This document shows positions 43,449 through 51,465 of a stretch of 64,000 nucleotides of DNA, piece after piece. Each line of letters opens with the position of its first letter. Within the stretch, counting starts at the first letter, position 1. The DNA is from Natrinema sp031626495 (GTDB lineage Archaea; Halobacteriota; Halobacteria; Halobacteriales; Natrialbaceae). A model generated the notes under the pieces. It ran no database searches. It worked only from the letters and a program-made list of their open reading frames with translations, and had not been told where the DNA came from. Location: assembly GCF_031626495.1 (NCBI RefSeq), contig NZ_JAMQOJ010000007.1, positions 62,001 to 126,000 on the forward strand, given 5' to 3'. The position numbers were made by a program, and so were the translations under genes.

Positions 43449-43727
43449 TCAGGAGACGTTCGGTCCTTTGAAGTAGCCGTCCTCGGTTTCCGGCGCGTTC
43501 CGGAGCGCCTCGGCGTGCTCGAGCGAGGGGCGTTCCTCGTCGGGGCGCATCACGTTCGCGAGGTCAGCCTCGCGGTCGACTTCCGGCACCTCGTCTAGGG
43601 TCTCGAAGTACGCGAGGATGTCCGCGAACTGCCCGGTGAACCGGTCGACCTCGTCGTCGTCGAGGTCGACGCGGGCCAGCTCCGCGACGTGGCGGACCTC
43701 CTCGGGACTAACGGCGTCGTCGCTCAT
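43449..43727 (-). CDS. gatC: Asp/Glu-tRNA amidotransferase subunit C
   Basis: A 92-residue GatC that clamps GatA to GatB. Family pattern: VSPEEVRHVAELARVDLDDDEVDRFTGQFADILAYFETLDEV, then VMRPDEERPSLEHAEALRNAPETEDGYFKGPNV. The stop is 2 bp from the gatA start, forming a tight gatC-gatA operon. Confidence 0.95.
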   Translation of the reverse strand: MSDDAVSPEEVRHVAELARVDLDDDEVDRFTGQFADILAYFETLDEVPEVDREADLANVMRPDEERPSLEHAEALRNAPETEDGYFKGPNVS

Positions 43728-44103
43728 ACCTGTTCGCACCGGCCTCCGGAGAGTAAGGGTTTCGATACGGCTACGCGGACGGCGCGGCCCATCGGGATCG
43801 TCGACCGGACCCGTTGGCCCCGTCGACCGATACCGGTTTCCCGAAGTGCCACGTCCGGCATCGGTCGTAGTGGCTGCAAGTCGACTCTGCAGTCCTTCCC
43901 GCGGTCGGAGAGGCCGTACCCACCTGAGATCGACTTCCGTGCCCCGCCTCGATACTGCGAACCGATCCGATTGCCCACGCCCAGTTGCGGCTGCGGAAAC
44001 AGTCACGTCAAGACGAAGTTATCCGAACCCAACGTATCACTAACCGAGACCGCGGTCGGATAACGAGATCATACTCAAACACCTCGGAACACTCCGCACG
44101 AGT
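43728..44103. other. Gene-free stretch between gatC and the zinc-finger gene
   Basis: About 375 bp of divergent promoter region. I see no gene, tRNA or repeat. It should hold the promoter of gatC (minus) and of the zinc-finger/hydrolase pair (plus). Confidence 0.4.
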
Positions 44104-44226
44104 ATGAACTGCGACAACTGCCAGGCCGACGAAGTGGCGTACACCCTGACGACCCACGTCGAACCCGGCGACGAGCGGGTCGACCTCCACTTCTGCTCGA
44201 CGGACTGCCTCCGGGTCTGGACGTGA
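44104..44226 (+). CDS. 40-residue zinc-finger protein
   Basis: A tiny protein beginning MNCDNCQADEVAYTLTTHV and ending HFCSTDCLRVWT. Two Cys pairs (CDNC at 3-6 and CSTDC at 31-35) make a treble-clef-like or TRASH-like zinc site. The downstream hydrolase begins with GTG inside its stop (GTGA), so the two are co-translated. It is too short for most gene callers, yet similar mini proteins are conserved in haloarchaea. Function unknown. Confidence 0.7.
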   Translation: MNCDNCQADEVAYTLTTHVEPGDERVDLHFCSTDCLRVWT

Positions 44227-45134
44227 CGGGCCACACGGCCACTACCGGGGCACTCGAGCCGCCGCTCCCCGCAGGGATCGACGCGTCGTCGGTCGAGCGG
44301 TCCGTCAACGGTGTCCGACTGCACGTCGTCACCGCCGGCGACGACGAAGCTCCGCTGGTCGTCCTTCTCCACGGCTTTCCCGAATTCTGGTACGGCTGGC
44401 GGGCCCAGTTCGAGCCGCTCGTCGCGGCCGGATATCGGGTACTCGTGCCCGATCAGCGGGGGTACAATCGAAGCGAGAAACCCGACGGAACCAAGGCGTA
44501 TCGAACCCGCGAACGTTCGCAGGACATCGTCGAGCTGATAGCGTCCGAGGATCGCGACAGCGCACATATCGTCGGTCACGACTGGGGCGGGATGGTCGCT
44601 TGGGACCTCGCGCGTCGGGCGCCCGAGCGCGTCGATCGGCTCGCGGTCGTCAACGCGCCGCATCCGACCGCCTATCTTCGACAGCTCGTCGCGAGCCCCG
44701 AACAACTGCGCCGGAGCTGGTACGCCGGCTGGTTCCAGGTACCGCGGCTCCCCGAGTTCGTCTGCCGGTACGGCGACTACCGGGTCCTCGAGCGGGCCCT
44801 TCGAGAGACGGCTGCGCCGGGAACGTTTTCCGACGAGGAACTGGCTCACTACCGCCGTGCCTGGCGACGAGACGGCGCGCTGACGGGGATGCTCAACTGG
44901 TATCGGGCAGCCGCGCGGTATCCGCCGGCTCGGCCGACCGATCGGGTCGACGCGCCGACGCTCGTCGTCTGGGGCGAGGACGACACGGCGCTGCTCCCCT
45001 CGCTGGCGGTCGATAGCGCGTCGTTCTGCCCGAACGGCCGCCTCGAGATGCTACCGGACGTGAGCCACTGGGTACCCCACGAAGTGCCCGGACAGCTGTC
45101 GGAACTGCTGCTCGAGCACCTCGACAAGCCGTAG
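44223..45134 (+). CDS. Alpha/beta hydrolase, epoxide-hydrolase-like
   Basis: A 303-residue alpha/beta-fold hydrolase. Oxyanion HGFP (LLHGFPEFWYGWRAQF), nucleophile elbow GHDWGGMVAW with Asp (as in epoxide hydrolases and haloalkane dehalogenases, rather than Ser of esterases), acid in VWGEDDTALLP and catalytic His in SHWVPHEVP. A cap domain spans about 140-220. The Tyr residues in PDQRGYNRSEKP and the cap are compatible with an epoxide hydrolase. Substrate unknown. Start GTG 44223 overlaps the zinc-finger gene. Confidence 0.88.
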   Translation: MTGHTATTGALEPPLPAGIDASSVERSVNGVRLHVVTAGDDEAPLVVLLHGFPEFWYGWRAQFEPLVAAGYRVLVPDQRGYNRSEKPDGTKAYRTRERSQDIVELIASEDRDSAHIVGHDWGGMVAWDLARRAPERVDRLAVVNAPHPTAYLRQLVASPEQLRRSWYAGWFQVPRLPEFVCRYGDYRVLERALRETAAPGTFSDEELAHYRRAWRRDGALTGMLNWYRAAARYPPARPTDRVDAPTLVVWGEDDTALLPSLAVDSASFCPNGRLEMLPDVSHWVPHEVPGQLSELLLEHLDKP

Positions 45135-45209
45135 CCGCCTCCACTCGAGGGGTCCGCCGACGCTGCGTCCGCTTCGTTCGAGGGCCCACCGACGCCGCGT
45201 CAGCCGACC

Positions 45210-45221
45210 GGAACACGTTCG
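45210..45221. promoter_or_regulatory. Candidate operator, copy 1 (GGAACACGTTCG)
   Basis: One mismatch from CGAAC-N2-GTTCG, the semi-palindrome that recurs at gene starts of the respiration island; identical to the copy at 60611. It lies in the gap before the DUF3054-like gene, 122 bp from its ATG. No good TATA box is visible beside it, so this copy is less sure than the others. Confidence 0.4.
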
Positions 45222-45342
45222 GGGAAGGAGTCCCGTCACTGGTCGCCGTCGGTTCGAACGAACGTCACCGCGGCCTCCTGTAGCGAGGGCCGTCGTTCCC
45301 CCGTCGCTGCCGGTTGCACGCGGTGGTCGCCGCTCGAGAGCC

Positions 45343-45777
45343 ATGATCGAATCTCGCCTGCGTCCGAACCCGGTCGGCCGAATCGCCGCTGAACCGTCAG
45401 TCGTCGCCCTCGCCGTCGCCGACGCGGTCGTCGTCACGGCCTTCCTCGCCTTCGGTCTGTTCACCCACGGCATCGAGCCGTGGGCGTACCCGGCGCACAC
45501 CCTCCGGACGGCGACGCCGTTCGTGCTCGCGTGGGCGACCGTCGCCCCGCCGCTTGGTGCGTACCGCCGCCGGGCGCTCGAGTCGTTCGGACGGACGGTC
45601 GCGGTGGTCGGCGTCGCGTGGCTCGCCGCGACCGTGCTCGGGGGCGCTATCCGCGCGTCGTCGTTCTTTCCAGGCGGTGCGCCCCCGTCGTTCCTGCTGG
45701 TTAACGCCGCGGTCGGGCTCGCGTTCGTCCTCCCGTGGCGGCTCGCGGTGACCGGCGGGCGGCGAGTGTGGCGGTAA
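45343..45777 (+). CDS. DUF3054-like membrane protein
   Basis: A 144-residue protein with four membrane helices (VVALAVADAVVVTAFLAFG, THGIEPWAYPAHTLRTATPFVLAWA, GRTVAVVGVAWLAATVLGG, FLLVNAAVGLAFVLPWRLAV), matching the DUF3054 family of actinobacteria and haloarchaea. Function unknown. It is directly upstream (70 bp) of the copper ATPase and may be co-transcribed. Confidence 0.8.
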   Translation: MIESRLRPNPVGRIAAEPSVVALAVADAVVVTAFLAFGLFTHGIEPWAYPAHTLRTATPFVLAWATVAPPLGAYRRRALESFGRTVAVVGVAWLAATVLGGAIRASSFFPGGAPPSFLLVNAAVGLAFVLPWRLAVTGGRRVWR

Positions 45778-45807
45778 CGGCCGCCGACGAGCGTGGCCAC
45801 GGGGCCG

Positions 45808-45819
45808 CGAACGTGTTCG
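45808..45819. promoter_or_regulatory. Candidate operator, copy 2 (CGAACGTGTTCG)
   Basis: Exact match to the motif, 27 bp before the copper ATPase start at 45847; the same 12 bases occur at 60528-60539. Its position argues that the ATPase starts at 45847 or 45862 rather than upstream, and that it belongs to the same regulon as the NOR and SCO operons. Confidence 0.5.
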
Positions 45820-45846
45820 GCACCACCGCTACCCGTCGCGTCCGCG

Positions 45847-48303
45847 ATGATCGAAGATGAGATGAGTTCCTGCGCGCTCTGCGGGCTCCCGACGCCCGAG
45901 CAGCCGGTGACCGCCGACGGCGTCGACGGCTCGTTCTGCTGTCGCGGCTGTCTCGAGGTCCACGAGACGCTCGCCGAGGTCGACGGCGTGGACCGCTCGA
46001 GCGTCGTCGAGCGCGCGGGCGAGTCCGTCGATCGCGAGGTGCCCGACGGTGCTGCCGAGACGTTTCTAGCGATCGAAGGGATGCACTGCGCGACGTGCGA
46101 GGGGTTCGTCTCCCTGCTGGGCGAGCAGGCGGACGGGGTGCTGACCGTCGAGGCGAGCTACGCGACCGACACCGCCCGTGTCGTCTACGACCCCGACCGG
46201 CTGACCGAGGACGACCTCCCCGAGGCGCTTACCGGCTACGGCTACGAGGCGCGGTTCCGCGACGGTGAGGCGGGCTCGAGGCGGGGCGACGAGGAACTGG
46301 TCCAGCGGTTGCTCGTCGGTGGCTTCCTGGCGATGCTGATCATGCCGTGGTACCTGTTCTACCTCTACCCGAGTTACGTCGGCATCGAGACGGGAATCCT
46401 CTCCGTCGACGCGACCTCGCCGGTCGGGATCTACCTCCCGATGGCGATCATCGGCCTGCTGACGACCGGCGTGCTGTGCTACACGGGGTATCCCGTCCTC
46501 CGGGGCGCGTACGTCAGCCTGCGGGTCGGCCAGCCGAACATGGACCTGTTGATCGCCATCGCAGCCGTCTCGGCCTACGCCTACAGCACGGTCGCGCTGG
46601 TACTGGGGAGTACCCACCTCTACTACGACGTGACCGTCGCCGTGATCATGGTCGTCAACCTCGGAACCTACTACGAGCGCCGGATCAAGCGCCGGGCGAC
46701 CGCCCTACTGGCCGACGTGACCGCCGCGCAGGTCCGCGACGCGACCCGCCGAACCCACGAGGGGACCGAAACGGTACCGGTCGATCGACTCGAGCCCGGC
46801 GACGAGGTCGTCGTCAAACCGGGCGAGCGGGTTCCCATCGACGGAAGGGTCCGCGAGGGGACCGCGGCGGTCGACGAGTCCGTCCTCACCGGCGAGTCCC
46901 TGCCGGTCACGAAGCGGCCGGGCGACCGGGTCGTCGGCGGCGCGATCGTGACCGACAGCGCGCTCGTCCTCGAGGTCGGTTCGGACGCCGAGAGCACGAT
47001 CGATCGCATCGCGACGCTCATGTGGGAGATCCAGAGCGCGACGCCGGGCGTCCAGCGACTGGCCGATCGGCTCGCCACGGTCTTCGTCCCGCTCGTGCTG
47101 ACGCTCGCGCTCGCGGTCACGGGCTGGCGGCTCGCGACGGGGACGCCGGTCGGCGACGCGGTGCTGACGGGGCTGACGGTGCTGGTCGTCTCCTGTCCCT
47201 GCGCGATGGGGCTCGCGACACCGCTGGCCGTCGCCTCCGGCCTGCGAGACGCCCTGGAGCGCGGGGTCGTCGTCGCGAACGCGACCCTGTTCGAGTCGGC
47301 CCCGGCCGTCGAGACGATCGTCTTCGACAAGACCGGGACGCTGACGGCCGGCGAGATGACCGTCCACGAAGTCCGCGGCGAGCCCGCGGCCGTCGAGCGC
47401 GCCGCCGCCGTCGAGCGCCTGTCGGAGCATCCCGCCGCCGACGCGATCGTCGCTCACGCGGAGGGCGAACGGGTAGCGGCGGACAGCGAGCGTGTCGCGT
47501 CCGACGGGGGCCGTCTCGAGCCAGCCGACGGCTGCGATGCGATAGGAACGGAGGCCGCGTTCGAGCCGACCGGCTTCGAGCGCCACCCCGGCGAGGGCGT
47601 GAGCGCGACCGTCGACGGCGAGCGATGCGTCGTCGGGACGCTCGCGCTCGTCGAGCGGCTGGTCGGCCCCGTTCCGGCCGACCTCGAGCGGGCGATCGAG
47701 AACGCGCGTGCGGCGGGGCGGCTCCCGGTCGTCGTCGGCTACGACGGTCGAGCGCGGGCAGTCATCGTCGTCGGCGACCGGGCGCGGACCGAGTGGCGCG
47801 ACGTACTCGAGTCGGTCGCCGACCGCGAGGTGGTCGTGCTGACCGGCGACGACGAGGCCGCGACCGCCACGTTCCGCGAGCATCCGGCGGTCGACCGGGT
47901 CTTCGCGGGCGTCCCACCCGATGGGAAGGTCGAGACCGTCCGACGGCTCGCACGCGAAAACGTGACTGCGATGGTGGGCGACGGGACGAACGATGCGCCC
48001 GCGCTGGCCGCCGCGGACGTGGGGATCGCCCTCGGTCACGGAACCGCCCGCGCGACCGACGCCGCCGATGCGGTCGTGACCTCGAGCGACCTCGGTGCCG
48101 TCTCCGATGTGTTCGAACTCGCGGCCGGCACCCGACGACGCATCCGCGAGAACGTCGCCTGGGCGCTGCTGTACAACGCCGTCGCGATTCCCCTAGCAGC
48201 GGCGGGGCTGATCAATCCCCTCTTCGCGGCGGTCGCGATGGCCGCGAGCAGTACCATCGTCGTCGTCAACTCCTCGCGGTCGGTGCTAACAGACGAGAAT
48301 TGA
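45847..48303 (+). CDS. FixI/CcoI-type copper-transporting P-type ATPase
   Basis: An 818-residue P1B ATPase. N-terminal cysteine domain (CALCGLPTPEQP ... FCCRGCLEVH) of the type found in FixI/CcoI/CopA2, then a heavy-metal-associated domain with EGMHCATCEGF (about 75-80), eight membrane helices with the CPC ion motif (VSCPCAMGLATP), phosphorylation DKTGTLTAGEM, and hinge VGDGTNDAPALAAADVG. CopA2-type pumps export Cu+ slowly for insertion into cytochrome oxidases and other copper enzymes rather than for detoxification. That suits the neighbouring NirK, CuA-bearing NOR-like complex, SCO and halocyanin. The start could also be ATG 45862. Confidence 0.92.
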   Translation: MIEDEMSSCALCGLPTPEQPVTADGVDGSFCCRGCLEVHETLAEVDGVDRSSVVERAGESVDREVPDGAAETFLAIEGMHCATCEGFVSLLGEQADGVLTVEASYATDTARVVYDPDRLTEDDLPEALTGYGYEARFRDGEAGSRRGDEELVQRLLVGGFLAMLIMPWYLFYLYPSYVGIETGILSVDATSPVGIYLPMAIIGLLTTGVLCYTGYPVLRGAYVSLRVGQPNMDLLIAIAAVSAYAYSTVALVLGSTHLYYDVTVAVIMVVNLGTYYERRIKRRATALLADVTAAQVRDATRRTHEGTETVPVDRLEPGDEVVVKPGERVPIDGRVREGTAAVDESVLTGESLPVTKRPGDRVVGGAIVTDSALVLEVGSDAESTIDRIATLMWEIQSATPGVQRLADRLATVFVPLVLTLALAVTGWRLATGTPVGDAVLTGLTVLVVSCPCAMGLATPLAVASGLRDALERGVVVANATLFESAPAVETIVFDKTGTLTAGEMTVHEVRGEPAAVERAAAVERLSEHPAADAIVAHAEGERVAADSERVASDGGRLEPADGCDAIGTEAAFEPTGFERHPGEGVSATVDGERCVVGTLALVERLVGPVPADLERAIENARAAGRLPVVVGYDGRARAVIVVGDRARTEWRDVLESVADREVVVLTGDDEAATATFREHPAVDRVFAGVPPDGKVETVRRLARENVTAMVGDGTNDAPALAAADVGIALGHGTARATDAADAVVTSSDLGAVSDVFELAAGTRRRIRENVAWALLYNAVAIPLAAAGLINPLFAAVAMAASSTIVVVNSSRSVLTDEN

Positions 48304-48429
48304 GGGAGTCGACGCTCCCTGTGACAACGTAACTACCGGTGCCCGTGACGGTTCCCCGTCCGAACGCCGGTACCCGACGTGACATGATAGAGCGCAACCC
48401 TCATACCGACTGTCGCCGGAAGGTCATCC

Positions 48430-50580
48430 GTGGGTACGTGGAACCGTGTCATCTCCAGGGCCGACGGGCAGCGCGTCGTCGTCGCATTCGGAGCGATGTA
48501 TATCTCACTCGCCTTAGGATGGACGCTTCTCGAGATCGGAAACGGGACACATCCGTGGGACGTCGTCGTCGATTCGCTGCTCATCGCCGGACCCGGGTTC
48601 GTTCTCCTCTATTCCGGGCACCGGTTGCCCCGATTCGGTATCCTCCCCGAATTCCACGACTCCATTGCGGGCTGGTGTCTCGGCGGGTTCGGCGTCATGT
48701 TCGGTGTCCTCACGCTGTACAGTCTCCAGCCCGGCGAACTCGTCAACGACCCGTCGACGATACTCATTCTGACGGCGCTCGCCAGTGTCGCCGGTCTCGC
48801 CGTCGGCATCAACGACGCGGTGGCGAAAACGAGAGCGCGGGAACTCGAGCAACGCAATCGGGAGCTGAAAGGCACGCAGTCGGAACTCGAGGAGACGGTC
48901 GCTCGACTCGAGGAGGCGAACGCGCGACTCGAAACCTCGAACGAGCGCCTCGAACACGCCCAGGAGTACACGAACCGCGTGCTGGACGCCGTTCACGACA
49001 TTTTCTACGTGCTCGAGACGGACGGAGCGCTCCAGCGCTGGAACGAGAGTCTCCGGGAGGTAACGGGCTACACGGACGCGGAGATCGCGTCGATGAACGC
49101 CCCGGAATTCATCGCCGACGACGACCGCGGGATGATCGACGACGCGATGGCCGAAGGGTTCGAAACCGGGAGCCTCCAGTTCGAAGCGAAGTTGCTCACG
49201 AAAGCGGGCGAACGCATCCCATACGAGTTCGCCGCCTCGGCGCTCGAGACGCCGGACGGCGAGCCGGTTCTGGCGGGTATCGGGCGCGACGTCTCCGAAC
49301 GCAAAGCCCACGAACGGGAGCTCGAGGCGCGCGCCCATCAGCAGCAGGTCGTCGCCGATCTCGGCCAGCTCGCCCTCGAGACCGACGACCTCGACGAACT
49401 CATGCACGAGGCGAGCCGGCAGGTGGCGGCGGTCCTCGACAACGACTACTGCAAGGTGCTCGATCTCGACGCCGGACGCGAGGAGCTGCTGCTCCGGCAG
49501 GGCGTCGGCTGGGCGGACGGCCTCGTCGGCGAAGAGACGATATCGGCCGTCGAAGCGGACTCCCAGGCCGCGTACACGCTCGCGAGCGATCGGCCGGTCG
49601 TAGTCGAGGATCTCGAGACGGAAACGCGGTTCAGCGGCCCCGATCTGCTGCGGAGCCACGACGTCCGCAGCGGGATCAGTACCATCATCGGCCCGGTCAG
49701 CGAACCCTGGGGGATTCTGGGCACCCACGATACCGAGCCCGAGACGTTCTCCGAGGAGGACGTCAATTTCGTCCAGAGCGTCGCCAACGTCCTCGCCGAG
49801 GCGATCGAGCGCCAGCAGTATCAGACGGAACTCGAGGCGCTGATCGCCGACCTCGAGCAGTCGAACGAACGGTTAGAGCAGTTCGCCTACGCCGCCTCCC
49901 ACGACCTGCAAGAGCCGCTGCGAATGGTCTCGAGCTATCTGCGACTGCTCGAACGGCGGTACGAGGACGCTCTCGACGAGGAGGGCGAGGAATTCCTCGC
50001 GTACGCGGTCGACGGCGCCGATCGGATGCGCGAGATGATCGACGGGCTGCTCGCGTACTCCCGCGTCGAAACGCGGGGCGACGAACTCGAACCGGTCGAT
50101 CTCGAGGGCGTCCTCGACGACGTACTCGCTGACCTGCAGCTGCAACTCGAGGAGAGCGACGCCGAGGTCACAGTTGGGTCGCTCCCCCGCGTCGAGGGGG
50201 ACGCGAGTCAGCTCCGGCAGGTGTTCCAGAACCTGCTGTCGAACGCGATCGAATACAGCGGCGACGAGCCGCCGCGAATACACGTCTCTGCCGAACGGGA
50301 CGGGAGCTACTGGACGGTGTCCGTCGCCGACGAGGGAATCGGCATCGCTCCGGACGATCAGGAACAGATCTTCGACGTGTTCCAGCGGCTCCACAGTCGC
50401 GAGAAACACGCCGGTGCCGGGATCGGCCTCGCGCTCTGTGAACGCATTATCGAACGTCACGGGGGCGAGATCTGGGTCGACTCCGAGCCCGGCGAGGGAT
50501 CGATCTTCTCGTTTACGGTACCGGCCGTCACGACGGGGCTCGACGACCGAGTGTCGGACGATTCGGAGACCATCCAGTAG
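48430..50580 (+). CDS. Membrane sensor histidine kinase (PAS-GAF-HisKA)
   Basis: A 716-residue kinase starting with GTG 48430. Residues 1-130 hold about four membrane helices (VVVAFGAMYISLALGWTLLE, SLLIAGPGFVLLYSG, GWCLGGFGVMFGVLTLYS, ILILTALASVAGLAVGI), then a coiled coil to about 185, a PAS domain (FYVLETDGALQRWNESLREVTGYTD), a GAF domain (about 310-465, VADLGQLALETDDLDELMHEA ... GILGTHDTEPETFSEED), HisKA with the phospho-His in YAASHDLQEPLRMVSSYL, and HATPase (FQNLLSNAIEYSG, VADEGIGIAPDDQ, GAGIGLALCERIIERHGG). No response regulator is next to it. Its place in the island suggests a redox or nitrogen-oxide signal, but that is guesswork. Confidence 0.92.
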   Translation: MGTWNRVISRADGQRVVVAFGAMYISLALGWTLLEIGNGTHPWDVVVDSLLIAGPGFVLLYSGHRLPRFGILPEFHDSIAGWCLGGFGVMFGVLTLYSLQPGELVNDPSTILILTALASVAGLAVGINDAVAKTRARELEQRNRELKGTQSELEETVARLEEANARLETSNERLEHAQEYTNRVLDAVHDIFYVLETDGALQRWNESLREVTGYTDAEIASMNAPEFIADDDRGMIDDAMAEGFETGSLQFEAKLLTKAGERIPYEFAASALETPDGEPVLAGIGRDVSERKAHERELEARAHQQQVVADLGQLALETDDLDELMHEASRQVAAVLDNDYCKVLDLDAGREELLLRQGVGWADGLVGEETISAVEADSQAAYTLASDRPVVVEDLETETRFSGPDLLRSHDVRSGISTIIGPVSEPWGILGTHDTEPETFSEEDVNFVQSVANVLAEAIERQQYQTELEALIADLEQSNERLEQFAYAASHDLQEPLRMVSSYLRLLERRYEDALDEEGEEFLAYAVDGADRMREMIDGLLAYSRVETRGDELEPVDLEGVLDDVLADLQLQLEESDAEVTVGSLPRVEGDASQLRQVFQNLLSNAIEYSGDEPPRIHVSAERDGSYWTVSVADEGIGIAPDDQEQIFDVFQRLHSREKHAGAGIGLALCERIIERHGGEIWVDSEPGEGSIFSFTVPAVTTGLDDRVSDDSETIQ

Positions 50581-50717
50581 GAACGGTTTCTCGTGCGCGC
50601 CCTCGAGTCCGCGTCCGTTGTCACGAGCGACTCGCCACTACCGGTTCTTCGGTCCGTGGTGAGCGACAGCGAGAGATCGAGACGACCGGACTGTCTCGAA
50701 TCGAGGCCGGTCGGCCG

Positions 50718-51440
50718 CTACTCTTCGGGAACGGACGACAGATACCGGCGATACCGCCGCACGGTATCGGCGTCCTCGTCGTGGAGTTCGACGACGAACT
50801 CCTTCTGGCCGACGACCTCCTCGAGTTCGCTCTCCTGGAACGTGAACTCGAACGGCGGCTCCTCGACGCGTGTGATCTCGTTATCGCCGCTGGTCACGAC
50901 GACGGCGTCGACGCCCTCCGATTCGGAGAGGTGACAGTGGACGGTCCCCTCGGCTCGCGTACACACGAGATCGGGGTTGACGTCCGAGGCCGAATCGCTC
51001 CCGATCGACGACTGGAAATCGAGCATCATGGGCGAGATCGGGGCCGTCCCGAGGACGAGGACGATCGCGAGGAAGATCGAGAGGTTGATCTTCGACCCCT
51101 GACGAGCGATCATCCGAGTGAGACCGCCGTCCGCGGTCCGCCGGAGACGGATCACCAGCGGGACGATCACGGCGTGGGTCAGCGGCCCCCAGAGGATGAG
51201 GACGAACCCGTAGGCCCGCGTATACTGCAGAATCGTCCAGTCGACCCCGTAGGAGAGGACGAGGTTACTCGCCGACCAGCAGAAGAACCCGAAGAAGAGC
51301 AAGCCGACGCTCTTGAGCAGCCGCCAGATCGTCGTGTTGGCGTAGTAGATGCTCAGGAGGTCCCGCCAGGCCTGCCCGAGGACGCGCCTGATGAAGGCCA
51401 GCGGTGATGCGGTCGTATCGGCGTCGGTGTGTGAAGTCAT
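50718..51440 (-). CDS. Membrane protein of unknown function at the end of the NOR-like operon
   Basis: A 240-residue protein with four membrane helices in the first 145 residues (LLKSVGLLFFGFFCWSASNLVL, AYGFVLILWGPLTHAVIVPLVI, LSIFLAIVLVLGTAPISPMML) and an acidic extracytoplasmic C-terminal domain (DLVCTRAEGTVHCHLSESEG ... EFVVELHDEDADTVRRYR). VCTRAEGTVHCHL contains two Cys and two His, which could bind a metal. It begins 25 bp after the catalytic subunit gene, so it is part of the same operon and may be an accessory subunit. I do not recognise the family. Confidence 0.65.
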   Translation of the reverse strand: MTSHTDADTTASPLAFIRRVLGQAWRDLLSIYYANTTIWRLLKSVGLLFFGFFCWSASNLVLSYGVDWTILQYTRAYGFVLILWGPLTHAVIVPLVIRLRRTADGGLTRMIARQGSKINLSIFLAIVLVLGTAPISPMMLDFQSSIGSDSASDVNPDLVCTRAEGTVHCHLSESEGVDAVVVTSGDNEITRVEEPPFEFTFQESELEEVVGQKEFVVELHDEDADTVRRYRRYLSSVPEE

Positions 51441-51465
51441 TGGTGGGAAGAGGGGAACGGTGTAG

